DNA from: a bacterium
GTDB lineage: Bacteria > Campylobacterota > Campylobacteria > Campylobacterales > Sulfurimonadaceae
Reading direction: 5' to 3'
NCBI GenBank assembly: GCA_018822665.1
Contig: JAHJJX010000027.1
Coordinates: forward strand, 372,001 to 436,000
Length of the DNA: 64,000 nt
The translations under genes were made by a program, and so were the position numbers. Each line of letters starts with the position of its first letter. Position 1 is the first letter of the stretch. Positions 1 through 9,700 of the stretch are shown here, one piece after another. The notes below the pieces were generated by a model. The model had not been told where the DNA came from, searched no databases, and worked only from the letters and a program-made list of their open reading frames with translations.

Positions 1-57
1 ACCTACACCTTCATCCTGATAAATAACAGTACCCGCACCGATTATTGCTGTTTTCAT
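1..57 (-). CDS. hydD: Hydrogenase maturation protease, N-terminal fragment
   Basis: Only the first 19 codons lie in the window. They read as a Met-Lys start, then an IIGAG-type turn and QDEGVG, the N-terminal signature of HyaD/HybD/HupD endopeptidases, where the acidic residue of the DEGVG stretch binds nickel. Such proteases trim the C-terminal peptide of the NiFe large subunit; HydB here carries one after His563. The gene follows hydC on the same strand, with an AAGGA box ahead of the ATG. The remainder lies outside the window. Confidence 0.8.
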   Translation of the reverse strand, partial: MKTAIIGAGTVIYQDEGVG

Positions 58-72
58 ATCTATCCTTAAATA

Positions 73-108
73 AAAAAGTCAAAAAGAGATAACTCTTTTT
101 GACTTTTT
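73..108 (-). terminator. Perfect 16-bp inverted repeat between hydC and hydD
   Basis: Two 16-nt arms (73-88 and 93-108) are perfect reverse complements around a 4-nt loop. The outer ends are A5/T5, so either strand would give a hairpin with a U-rich tail. It lies after the hydC stop and just before the hydD ribosome binding site, so it could attenuate hydD expression or protect the hydABC message. A terminator is the simplest reading. Confidence 0.7.
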
Positions 109-128
109 AAGTATCTATAATCTAAAAG

Positions 129-824
129 TTATTTTTCTTTTATAAATTTATTTCCGCCGACAACTATGTTAATATCTCCCTCTTTCCAGAAGATTGTTCT
201 CCATATCTGGTAATAAATATGAAACATAACCCAAGCAATAATGGAATACATCGTATAGTGATGTGAAATTCTTACATCCATATTTGTTCCGCCCGTAGCC
301 CAAAGGGTCCAGTCCGTAGCAAGATGTAGCATTGCAGGCCACCACGCTCCAATAGAACTTAATCCCGAAGCAAGTCCGTGCACATACAATTGGAGTCCGG
401 TTAAAAGCATCCAAACAAGCATCATATGAAACACAAAGAAAAACACGGAGTTAAAGCTGTCCGAATGGGACGAATCAAACTTTTTCACACGATTGAGCGT
501 GATAAGGTTCACTAAAACCGCAAAAAATTCACTTATATTTTTCCCTGAGGGTATTAACTTTTTATAAGGCTTTTCAAACCTTGAGAAAAAGTACAGATAC
601 GCCACAACGATACTGCTCACATCAAAGATAATGGCAACGATAAAGTGTGCCAATCTATTCCATGCCATTACATATTTCGTAGCAGCAGGGTCTGCGATAA
701 AACTCTGATAATAGGGATGCCCGATATAAAGACCGGTAACTATTGCAACTACCATAGAGACTGCAACCACCCAGTGGTTGATTCTCATGGCTCCGCTCAT
801 CCTCTCAACTTTTTTATAATTCAT
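129..824 (-). CDS. hydC: NiFe-hydrogenase cytochrome b subunit
   Basis: A 231-residue integral membrane protein of the HydC/HupC di-heme cytochrome b family. It anchors the periplasmic hydrogenase and passes electrons to the menaquinone pool. At least four hydrophobic segments are visible. Candidate heme-ligand histidines occur in RINHW near the N-terminus, in RLAHF, and in the late HHYTMY and MFHIYYQ stretches. It is the third gene of hydABC, 11 bases after hydB, and has the family's usual length. Confidence 0.92.
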   Translation of the reverse strand: MNYKKVERMSGAMRINHWVVAVSMVVAIVTGLYIGHPYYQSFIADPAATKYVMAWNRLAHFIVAIIFDVSSIVVAYLYFFSRFEKPYKKLIPSGKNISEFFAVLVNLITLNRVKKFDSSHSDSFNSVFFFVFHMMLVWMLLTGLQLYVHGLASGLSSIGAWWPAMLHLATDWTLWATGGTNMDVRISHHYTMYSIIAWVMFHIYYQIWRTIFWKEGDINIVVGGNKFIKEK

Positions 825-835
825 CGCAGGCTCCT

Positions 836-2587
836 TTAAACGGCGCAGCTGGTATTTACTTTGAAACTACTCAGCTCTCTTCCCTTTGTATCTACAATAT
901 GCACGGCACACGCAATACACGGATCGAAACTGTGCACGGTTCTGAGTATCTCCAAAGGCTGTTCAGGGTCGGCTACCTTCGTGCCAATGAGCGCTGATTC
1001 ATACGCGCCCATTCTGTTTTTATAGTCTCTTGGCGCTGCATTCCATGTAGAGGGAACGACTGCCTGATAGTTTTCGATTTTACCCTCTTTGATGATTACC
1101 CAGTGGCCTAAACCGCCACGCGGAGCCTCTGCCATTCCAAAACCTCTTGCATCTTTGGAAACAGCGTCAAAATCAAACTCCGTCCACGTACTCACATCTC
1201 CCGATGCCACATTGGCTGCTAATTCATCCACCCATTCCATCATCACATCCGCCATAAGTTCCGTTTCTATTGCACGGGCGGCCGTTCTGCCTACTGTAGA
1301 AAAGATTACGGAAGCAGGAGCTGCATCTTCAAGTCCTAAAGCCTTCCCGAGTTTCGTTAAAAAGTCCACTGCGTATTTCGTAGTTCTTTCATCACCCGCA
1401 GCAAGACCCACGGCGATTCTGGCAAGCGGTCCCACTTCCATTCTTGTATCATCATACAGCGGCGACTTTATCCAAGAGTATTTCTCATCCGTTTTTAGAT
1501 ACGAATAGCCGTCTGCTTTTTTCTCCAAACCGGTATATTTAGGATTTGTAACACCATCGTAAGGGTGAAGCCCTTTATCGTTTGCACCTTCATACCATGC
1601 GTGTGAAACATCTTCCGTGATTTTAGTCTGATCAAGAGGATGCAGTGTACTCAAATCACCGTTTAGCACGACACCGCTTGGAAACAATTGGGAAGAGGTG
1701 TAAAAACCCGTATCATCGAGTTTGAAGTCTCCGTAACTCATATAGTTTTTAAGCCCTGCTCCAGTTCCCTCAAGCGCATCACCCGCATATACGGTACCTG
1801 CCATTAAAACATCCACAAGATAAGCATTTTTAACAAAGTTTCGCGCTTTGTTGAGCAGGGACTTGAATTCAGCAATTCTCATCGGATTTTGAATATCCTG
1901 CACACAGGTAACACCTCCGACCACCAAGGATTGAGGGTGTGGCATTTTACCGCCGAATATAGCCATCATCTTTGACATATCTCTTTGCATATCCAGCGCC
2001 TGGAGATAATGTGCTACAGCGATTAGATTTTGTTCAGGGGATAGTTTATAATGTTTATTTCCCCAGTATGCGTTTGAAAAAATCCCAAGACGACCCTGCT
2101 TTACAAACTTGCCCACTCTTTCTTGAATCACTCGAAGCTCACCTTCTCCCGCTCCGTGAGGAGTATCTGTCCACTTCAATGCTTCTGCTGCTGCAAGTTT
2201 CGGGTCTGCTTTGAGCGCAGAGGTGATATCTACCCAGTCCAATGCATGAAGATGATAAAAATGCACAACGTGGTCATGCACATAAAGAGCACCCTGAATT
2301 AAATTTCGGACAATTCTCGCATTTTTAGGAATAGTTACTTTAAATGCATCTTCAACTGCTTCGATACTTCTTTGATAGTGCGTACCTGTACAAACACCGC
2401 ATATTCTCATTGCAAGAAGCCCTGCATCTCTAGGGTCTCTTCCTTTTAAGATAGTCTCTATCCCTCTGAACATTGTAGAACTAGCAAATGCATCTGTAAT
2501 AACATTGTTCTCATCTATTACCGCTTCAATTCTTAAATGCCCTTCAATCCTTGTGATTGGATCTACTATTATATGTTTGCTTGCCAT
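836..2587 (-). CDS. hydB: Membrane-bound uptake NiFe hydrogenase, large subunit
   Basis: A 583-residue group 1 catalytic subunit that oxidises H2 in the periplasm. The L1 motif RICGVCTGTH supplies Cys63 and Cys66. The L2 motif DPCIACAVH supplies Cys557 and Cys560 for the NiFe centre. After His563 there is a 20-residue tail beginning IVD, the peptide normally removed by the maturation protease, so this is a canonical processed enzyme. No signal peptide is present; export is expected by hitch-hiking on the Tat signal of HydA. The start overlaps the hydA stop (TAATG). Length and motifs fit group 1b enzymes of Wolinella and Campylobacter type. Confidence 0.96.
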   Translation of the reverse strand: MASKHIIVDPITRIEGHLRIEAVIDENNVITDAFASSTMFRGIETILKGRDPRDAGLLAMRICGVCTGTHYQRSIEAVEDAFKVTIPKNARIVRNLIQGALYVHDHVVHFYHLHALDWVDITSALKADPKLAAAEALKWTDTPHGAGEGELRVIQERVGKFVKQGRLGIFSNAYWGNKHYKLSPEQNLIAVAHYLQALDMQRDMSKMMAIFGGKMPHPQSLVVGGVTCVQDIQNPMRIAEFKSLLNKARNFVKNAYLVDVLMAGTVYAGDALEGTGAGLKNYMSYGDFKLDDTGFYTSSQLFPSGVVLNGDLSTLHPLDQTKITEDVSHAWYEGANDKGLHPYDGVTNPKYTGLEKKADGYSYLKTDEKYSWIKSPLYDDTRMEVGPLARIAVGLAAGDERTTKYAVDFLTKLGKALGLEDAAPASVIFSTVGRTAARAIETELMADVMMEWVDELAANVASGDVSTWTEFDFDAVSKDARGFGMAEAPRGGLGHWVIIKEGKIENYQAVVPSTWNAAPRDYKNRMGAYESALIGTKVADPEQPLEILRTVHSFDPCIACAVHIVDTKGRELSSFKVNTSCAV

Positions 2588-3813
2588 TATTCATCTCCCT
2601 CTTTTTTTCCTGCGATTACACTTGCGATTGCATGAATACCGATACCTATGCCGGCTGCGGTTAACAGCCCTAAACCAAACTCATCCACAGTTTTTTCAAC
2701 TCCGCCGGTTGGAGCTTTAAAGTGTGTATCCGCCATTGGTCGCTCTTGTGCATATTTATCCCAAAACTGAGGTTCAGAACACCCTATACACCCGTGTCCC
2801 GCACCGATAGGCCAGTTTGTACCGCTGTTATAACGAACAATCGAGCAGTTATTAAATGTCATAGGACCTTTACATCCCATTTTATAGAGACAAAAGTTGT
2901 TTTGAGCCCCTTTGTCACCCCATTCTTCTACGAATTCTCCCGCATCAAAATGCGCTCTTCTTTCACAGTTATCATGGATTCTGTATCCAAATGCAAATTT
3001 AGGGCGATTGAGGTGGTCCAACTCCGGAATTTGTCCCGTAAGGACATAGTGTAAGATTGTGCCTGTAATATTTGCAGGGTTTGCAGGACAGGCAGGAATA
3101 TTAATAATAGGCTTCCCTTTTACAATATCTTGAACACCCACTGCACCGGTTGGATTTGGACTCGCGGCCGGAACACCTCCGAATGTGGCACACGTACCGA
3201 CTGCGACTACGGCCGCGCTGTCTTTTGCAACGCGGAGTAAATGATCTTTAAAAGTTTCAGCTTTTGCACCGATTGTTCCGTAGAGACCATCCATAGCTAA
3301 AGGTATAGCACCCTCAACAACACAAAGGTATTTTCCTTTAAACGTATGCATCGCTTCTTCCAAATGCTCTTCTGCGGCATGACCGGCTGCTGCCATAAGG
3401 GTCTCATTAAACTCCAATGAGATTGTCTCAAGTATCAGCTCATCAATCGTCGGAGCGTCACTTCTAAGTATTGCTTCGGAGTTCCCTGCACAATCTTGAA
3501 GTTCTATCCAAATAACAGGCACTCTGTTCATCAATTCTGCGGCTTTTGCGATTAAAGGGGTAAAATTAGACGGGAGCATCAATGCCGCACATGCCGCACT
3601 CGCCCACTTCATAAAATCTCTCCTATCCAATCCTTCTGCTTCTAAAACATTCGTTATTGATACCTTGCCCGCAGCAGGCGTTTGCTCTAACTCTGCCAAT
3701 CTCTTGTTCATTGTCTGCATCAAAGAATCATAATACTCCGCTCCGCGGTTCGTATTTATTTTTGATCCTTTAGCACTAAACATCTTTGCTAAAGCCTCTC
3801 TTTTTTCAATCAT
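2587..3813 (-). CDS. hydA: Membrane-bound uptake NiFe hydrogenase, small subunit
   Basis: A 408-residue iron-sulfur electron-transfer subunit. A Tat motif RRDFMKW sits unusually deep, at residues 64-70, behind a polar N-terminal extension. A C-terminal hydrophobic helix (about residues 377-400) would anchor it in the membrane. Later Cys motifs for the medial and distal clusters are present (GTCATFGG, PACPAN, the CERRAHF region, GCKGP, GCIGCSEP). The first proximal-cluster motif is Cys108-Ala-Gly-Asn111 instead of the usual Cys-x-x-Cys. First gene of hydABC; an inverted repeat lies 29-44 bases upstream. Confidence 0.94.
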   Translation of the reverse strand: MIEKREALAKMFSAKGSKINTNRGAEYYDSLMQTMNKRLAELEQTPAAGKVSITNVLEAEGLDRRDFMKWASAACAALMLPSNFTPLIAKAAELMNRVPVIWIELQDCAGNSEAILRSDAPTIDELILETISLEFNETLMAAAGHAAEEHLEEAMHTFKGKYLCVVEGAIPLAMDGLYGTIGAKAETFKDHLLRVAKDSAAVVAVGTCATFGGVPAASPNPTGAVGVQDIVKGKPIINIPACPANPANITGTILHYVLTGQIPELDHLNRPKFAFGYRIHDNCERRAHFDAGEFVEEWGDKGAQNNFCLYKMGCKGPMTFNNCSIVRYNSGTNWPIGAGHGCIGCSEPQFWDKYAQERPMADTHFKAPTGGVEKTVDEFGLGLLTAAGIGIGIHAIASVIAGKKEGDE

Positions 3814-3841
3814 AATCTACCCCTTATTTAATATAAAGAAA

Positions 3842-3857
3842 ATGAATGGTCATTCAT
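3842..3857. promoter_or_regulatory. Inverted repeat upstream of hydA, candidate TetR-type operator
   Basis: Arms ATGAATG and CATTCAT are perfect reverse complements separated by 2 bases. The site lies in the 126-bp gap between the group 2-like hydrogenase large subunit and hydA. Palindromes of this size and spacing are typical TetR-family operators, and a TetR gene opens this same gene cluster. The assignment to that regulator is inference. Confidence 0.45.
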
Positions 3858-3939
3858 AAAGTCAATTCTAATTAAATTAAACTTCAATATTACTTAAGAG
3901 AAAGAATTCTATTTGTATAAATAAAAGTTATATTTGAAA

Positions 3940-5199
3940 TCAGTGGGTGGTGCAGACGGAACAAACATCAAAAGTCTTAAAAACAAGTTCTGCAGTTTTT
4001 ATATCGCCTAAGCCAATCATAGCTTTTTGTGATACTCCGAGCTTTTCTTTTGTTCCGCCGCTTAAGTTCCATTGTGTCGGAGTTATTATCTCATAATTTT
4101 TTATAAGACCATTTTCAATCTCTACTTTATGAATAAGCGTGCCTCGCGCGGCCTCAACGGCAGAATATCCGCTGCCGCTGAGTTTTGATATATCAAGAGA
4201 AGGTTCTATGTAAGAGGGTTCACTCAAATCTAACATTTCTATTAACTTTTTTGAATGATTTAAAAGTTGGGATATTTCACAAACTCGAGCCAATATTCTG
4301 CTCAAAATACTGTCACCATAGCGTCGATGGGCATCTTTAATGAGTGGAATTTTATTTATCATTGCGCGGGCAAGAGGTCCTGCTTCATAATGCTTCTCTT
4401 TATAACTCACACTTTTTGCATACGAGGTACTGCTTGGTGTCTCTTTGACATCCTCTATACAGAGAGTATTGCTTACTCTTGTTTTTAATGACTTGCCTTT
4501 GTTAAAATAGCTGTTTTCTCCAAAAGCTATAAATCTATCATGACTTTTTCCCTGATGCATCCACCCATTCTTTATTATAACTCTTAAAATATTCGGCAAA
4601 TCACCGTTTCTTTCTAAAACTTTTTCTATATTATCACAAACTAAAAAGCTTTCACTCTCAGATACAACTACATTTTCTTCAAAAAACTTTATCGTTTCAT
4701 CTATATAATGTTGTAACTTTATAAGCTCCATCTCTTTTATCTCACAAACAACTCCGCCGACTATCGCATACGAAGTATGCGGATACTGTCCTCCAAAGAG
4801 CGCTATGGCTTTTGCCATAAGCTGTGATGGGTAAGTAGCCTTTAACACTTGCTGTTTTTCTCCAAATAAGGGCAGCATTGTGAGATAGAACCATTTGAAA
4901 TGGTTTTGTATAAGCTCGAAGTTCAACGTAAGTTCTCGGATGATTTTTGCTTTATTGGAAATCTTTAAATTATCATAACACTCTTCAAGAGCTTGAACGG
5001 TAGCGATAAGATGCGCATGACCGCAGATACCGCAAACACGAGGGTTAATAACAAGTGCATCGGCAGCAGGCTTACCTTGTAAAATTTTTTCAATATTTCT
5101 TGTTGATGTGAATTCTATATCCACAAAATCTATTTTTTCATTTTTAAAACTAAAGTGCAGCTTCGCTTCACCCTCTATTTTTTCTATTAATTTAATCAT
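3940..5199 (-). CDS. Group 2-like cytoplasmic NiFe hydrogenase, large subunit
   Basis: A 419-residue large subunit related to HupV/HoxC and group 2 enzymes. The L1 motif is RVCGICGHAH. The L2 motif is DVCSVCTTH and the protein stops at that His, so there is no C-terminal peptide to cleave and maturation should not need a HydD-type protease. Val replaces the usual Pro after Asp in L2. No signal peptide is seen. An ATG start overlapping the small-subunit gene by 8 bases is preferred to a TTG one codon earlier. A sensory or low-turnover uptake role is likely, but function is not shown by sequence. Confidence 0.88.
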   Translation of the reverse strand: MIKLIEKIEGEAKLHFSFKNEKIDFVDIEFTSTRNIEKILQGKPAADALVINPRVCGICGHAHLIATVQALEECYDNLKISNKAKIIRELTLNFELIQNHFKWFYLTMLPLFGEKQQVLKATYPSQLMAKAIALFGGQYPHTSYAIVGGVVCEIKEMELIKLQHYIDETIKFFEENVVVSESESFLVCDNIEKVLERNGDLPNILRVIIKNGWMHQGKSHDRFIAFGENSYFNKGKSLKTRVSNTLCIEDVKETPSSTSYAKSVSYKEKHYEAGPLARAMINKIPLIKDAHRRYGDSILSRILARVCEISQLLNHSKKLIEMLDLSEPSYIEPSLDISKLSGSGYSAVEAARGTLIHKVEIENGLIKNYEIITPTQWNLSGGTKEKLGVSQKAMIGLGDIKTAELVFKTFDVCSVCTTH

Positions 5200-6073
5200 C
5201 AAATAACTTCTTTTCTAATCTCTCTATTGTAAATGCCTTGGATATTCCGGCTAAGGTAAGATACGTTCTCTTACCCACACCCGTGGGCAGATATTCAGGT
5301 ATGCCCATATTTTTTTTCGTACTAAAAAGATTTTGTTTGGGAAAAGAGGGCTCGGTACATCCCATACATGGGAGTCCTGCTCTTGTTTTGGAATTTACTT
5401 CATTCCAAAGTATTTTATTACAGCTTCCGTGCGTGTATGGAGCCTGACAGCCATGCTCATAAAACATGCAGCCCTCAAGCGCACCAAACTGATGATTGTC
5501 TATTTTATATTCAAAATATTCATTTCTCACACAACCGTTATGCACCGTATAGGCAAAATACTCTTTTGGTCGGAGGTAATTGTCCAGCTCCAAAGCTATA
5601 CTTTTTTTAATGGCATAAAGCGTATTGACTAAAATTTCAGGATGAACCGGACAGCCCGAAACTGAAATGGTTTTATCGAAAATATTTTTAAATGTATCTA
5701 CTCTTGATTCTTTGTCAAAATGCAAACCGCTTATATCTTTATAATCACTTTCTCTAAAGATACCGCCAAAAGTGGCACATGTTCCGACAGTAACTATCTT
5801 TTGAACAATTTTTGAATACCTTTGTATTATATTGACGATAGGTACATCCGCTCTTTGAAATTCTTCTGAAATAGCTCCCTCGATGAGTAAAATATCACAA
5901 GGAATATCATTTGAGACTATCACTTCTAAGGTATATTCAGAATCTAAAATAGGATGAGAGATAAATTCAAAATCGTTAAGAAATTGCTCCATATACGGAT
6001 AATTTAAAAAAGAGTGCATGTTGCCGTTGCAAGCAATTGCACTGAGCCACAAAACCCTCATTTTTCGTTTCAT
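5192..6073 (-). CDS. Group 2-like cytoplasmic NiFe hydrogenase, small subunit
   Basis: A 293-residue small subunit without Tat signal or membrane anchor, hence cytoplasmic. Cluster-ligand motifs include GTCATFGG, SGCPVHPE, HNGCVRNEYF, GCMFYEHGCQ and LPCMGCTEPSF. The first motif is Cys15-Asn-Gly-Asn18 in place of Cys-x-x-Cys. Gene order TetR, small, large then hydABC suggests a hydrogen-responsive or accessory hydrogenase linked to the main enzyme. It resembles the group 2 enzymes of Campylobacterota and Aquificae; the exact subgroup needs a tree. Confidence 0.88.
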   Translation of the reverse strand: MKRKMRVLWLSAIACNGNMHSFLNYPYMEQFLNDFEFISHPILDSEYTLEVIVSNDIPCDILLIEGAISEEFQRADVPIVNIIQRYSKIVQKIVTVGTCATFGGIFRESDYKDISGLHFDKESRVDTFKNIFDKTISVSGCPVHPEILVNTLYAIKKSIALELDNYLRPKEYFAYTVHNGCVRNEYFEYKIDNHQFGALEGCMFYEHGCQAPYTHGSCNKILWNEVNSKTRAGLPCMGCTEPSFPKQNLFSTKKNMGIPEYLPTGVGKRTYLTLAGISKAFTIERLEKKLFDD

Positions 6074-6075
6074 TT

Positions 6076-6666
6076 CTAGTCTGCACTCAATGCTTTATAG
6101 ATATTGTGTGAAATATCATCCACATATTCATCTAAATCTTTTGGCAAAATATTCTCACCTTTTAAAAAAACCATTCCGCCTAAATAACCCATAAAAAGTC
6201 CAAATGCACTAAAGAAATCTTGTTCTCTCAAGTCTCCGCATTTCACACCCTCTTCAAAATAAATCATAATCTCCGTCACAAATTCATTGACGCAAATCAT
6301 CCCTTCGCAACCCTCGCGAAACACTTCTCTCGTTGAAAGGTAGATTCTCAAAAAATAATCTATCATTTCAGGTTTGAGAGAAGCCGTTTGAAAATAAATT
6401 TCGATAATTCTTCTTGTTTTTTCTTTTGTAGAGATATCCTGTTCATTAATCTCTCTTATCTTTTTACCAAGATACCCGGAGATATATTTTATGATTTCTT
6501 TAGCAAGGATGTCTTTGGATTTAAAATAATTGTACATATTGCCAACACTCATTTTTACAGAGGCGGCAATGTCGGGTATCGTTGTGGAATAAAATCCTTT
6601 AAGTGCAAATAGCTCTAGAGCACACTGCATAATCTGCTCTTTTTTTATTTGTTTCTTATCTATCAA
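6076..6666 (-). CDS. TetR/AcrR-family regulator next to hydrogenase genes
   Basis: A 196-residue protein with an N-terminal helix-turn-helix (about residues 10-55, containing LFALKGFYSTTIPDIA and the NMYNYFKSKDIL recognition region) and a divergent helical ligand-binding domain. It is the first gene of the minus-strand run and ends 2 bases before the cytoplasmic hydrogenase small subunit, so co-transcription is likely. Control of the hydrogenase genes is inferred from position and from the palindrome upstream of hydA. Confidence 0.85.
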   Translation of the reverse strand: MIDKKQIKKEQIMQCALELFALKGFYSTTIPDIAASVKMSVGNMYNYFKSKDILAKEIIKYISGYLGKKIREINEQDISTKEKTRRIIEIYFQTASLKPEMIDYFLRIYLSTREVFREGCEGMICVNEFVTEIMIYFEEGVKCGDLREQDFFSAFGLFMGYLGGMVFLKGENILPKDLDEYVDDISHNIYKALSAD

Positions 6667-6748
6667 AACGTATTCTCCTTAAATGAAGCGGAAATTATAC
6701 TATAAAGATAGTTTAACCGCCCATCACCCTAAAAATACATCCTCAGTG

Positions 6749-9700
6749 TTATTTACTTTCTTTTAAACTCTCAACTTCATAAAACTTTCTCAGCCATCCA
6801 TCAAACGGGCTTATCATTCTGTACATAACCGGAACGACAAGAAGTGTCAGAACCATAGAGCTTAGAAGTCCTCCGATAATCGAAATCGCCATCGGTGCTT
6901 TTGTCTCGCTTCCCAATCCTGTACTAAAAGCCAGCGGAAGCATTGCAAATACCATCGCGATTGTTGTCATAAGGATAGGACGAAGTCTTTTTTCCCCAGC
7001 TTCTATAAGAGCCTCATCAGCTGTTTTGCCCTTTGCTACGGCATTGTTTGCAAAGTCGACAAGTAAAACTGCATTTTTCCCAACCATACCCATGAGGAGC
7101 ATAAAACCAATCATAACAAATAAGCTAAATTGCTGTGCGCTCAGGTAAAGCGCCAACATTACTCCTATGATACTTAAAGGCAAAGCCATCATAATAATGA
7201 TAGGCTGAATAAGCGATTCGTATAAAACGGCAAGGATAATAAACATCAAAATAACAGATAAACCGATAGCAACACCAAAGGCTTTTCCTGTTTTTTCCAT
7301 CTCTTCTGCAAAGCCCGTAAATCTGTAAACGACGCTTTTTGGAAGAAGTTCGTCTATTGTGGCTCTCGTATAAGCCACAGCTCCGCCCAAATCAAGACCG
7401 AACAAATCGGCATACACCGTCACCTGTCTTTGTCTGTCAAAGTGATAAATCGCACCCAGCGCATCACTTTTTGTAAACTCTACAAGTCCATCAAGATACA
7501 CCAACTCTCCGTTGTCGGCTCTTAATTGAAGCTTTTTAATGTCCTCAACCGTCACTCTGTTTGCATCATCAAGTCTCAAAGTGATATTGTACTGCTTTCC
7601 GTTTTCTTCAAAGTATGAAATCTCCAAATCACTTGAAAAAGCGGTGGAGATTGCTTGGGCAATTTGTGAAGCAGAGATACCGAGTCTTGAAGCATTTTCT
7701 CTTAATATGCTGATTTCAATCTGAGGTTTTGCATCATCAAGATTTGTGTCGATATCCACAAAACCTTTTTTCTTTGCCAGATATTCCGTTAGATTTTTCT
7801 TTGCCTGTATCAAATCTTCAAAAGAATCCGATTTTAAAACTATTTGAAAAGGAACCGAAACACCCGCACCTTTAATGTTTGGAATGGCAGAAGCCGTTAT
7901 AAACATATCTTTTTTATAGGGTTCGAGTTTTTGTCTAAACGCTTGAATAATCTCTTCCTGATTGAAAGCCCTGTGTGTTTTATCAACCAATTTGACATAA
8001 ATAATAGATTTATGTTTTTCCTGAGAGGTATTGTACCCCACACCCAAAGTCGTGTACTCCACATTTTTATCTTCTCTTACTAAATCTTCTATAACTTTGG
8101 ATTTTTTTATCATCTCTTCAAGAGAAATTCCGGCATCTGCTTTAATTTTTATCTCAAACTCCGCTTTGTCCTCTTTTGGTATAAAATCCATGCCGATTTT
8201 TGGGAACAGACTCAAAGAACCAAAAAAAGCAAGTAATACAAAAATTAAAGTAAGCACTTTAAATCGAAGAACAAACTTTAATGTTCCCTCATACATCCGC
8301 TCCAAAAATTTGAAAATCGGCTCCGTCATGTCATAAAATCTGCTCTCTCCCTTATGAAGCGTTCTTGCACTCAAACTTGGAATAAAACTAAGCGCAATGG
8401 AGTAGGAAATCAAAATAGCAAAACCGACCGTCATGGCAAAACTCTCAAAGAACTTGCCGACTATTCCGCTCATAAACGAAACAGGAATAAAAACAGCCAA
8501 AAGCATTGCCGAGATTGCGAGAATGGTAAATGCCATCTCTTTTGTACCCTCGTAGGCCGCTTCGTATTTGCCCATCCCCGCTTCCGTCTTTTTATAAATA
8601 TTTTCAATAACAACTATCGCATCATCAATAATGATACCGATAGCCAAAGTAAGCCCGATAAGCGTCATCTTGTTTAATTCAAAACCCATATAGTCCATTA
8701 AAGCAAAAGTACCGAAAATAGATGCCGGAATGGATAAGGCGGAAACCAGAGTAATCGTAAAGTTTCTTAAAAAGAAAAAAACGATTAAAACTGCCAAAAG
8801 TGCGCCGTACATGAGGTCAAACTCAACATCTTTGAGAGAATGGATTATAAAAGGAGAGGTGTCGTTTAAAACCTGAACTTCGTATCTGTCCCCCGCAAGT
8901 TTTGTAAGTTCCGGCACAACCTTTTGTACACGCTCAATAATATCTATGGTATTTGTTCCTGAAATCTTTTGAACCTCAAGCATAACCCCTTCTACTCCGT
9001 TAAAAGAGGCGTAACTTTTAGCATCGCTCAAACCGTCTTGCACTTTGGCGATATCTTTGAGTTTGATGTTATCTTTGATGATGATGTTCTCAAGCTCTTC
9101 TACACTTAAAGCATCCGCCTTTGTCTTAAGAGTATATTCACTGCTCTTTGAGATAAGTTTACCGCCGCCGATTTTTACATTTTCACTTGTAATAATCGAG
9201 TTTAATTCAGAAACAGTGATGCCGAATTTATTTAAAAGCTTGGCATGTGGAAAGATTTTTATTTCTCTGTCTTTGTAACCGATAATGTTAATGGCACCGA
9301 CACCGTTGATTTTTTGCAGTTTCGGTTTTACCTTTTCATCTGCAAAAAGCATAAGGTTTTTAATAGAATCGTTCTTCGCCGTTAAAAAGATGTTGATTAC
9401 AGGCGCGCCTCCGATGTCAAGTTTGCTGACAAGCGGAGATTTCGCATCACGGGGAAGCACAACGGCGGAGACTTTGTCTCTTACATCGTTGGCACATTCA
9501 TCAATATCCCTTTCGAGAAAAAATTGAACCATGACGACACTTACGCCTTCACTGCTTGTGGAAGTGATACTGTCGACTCCCCCGATTCTTGAAATGGCTT
9601 CTTCTATTTTATCTGTAACTTGAGACTCTATGGTACTTGATTCTGCTCCGGGATACACGGTCTGTATGGTCACCATAGGAAAGTCTATGTTTGGAAACAA

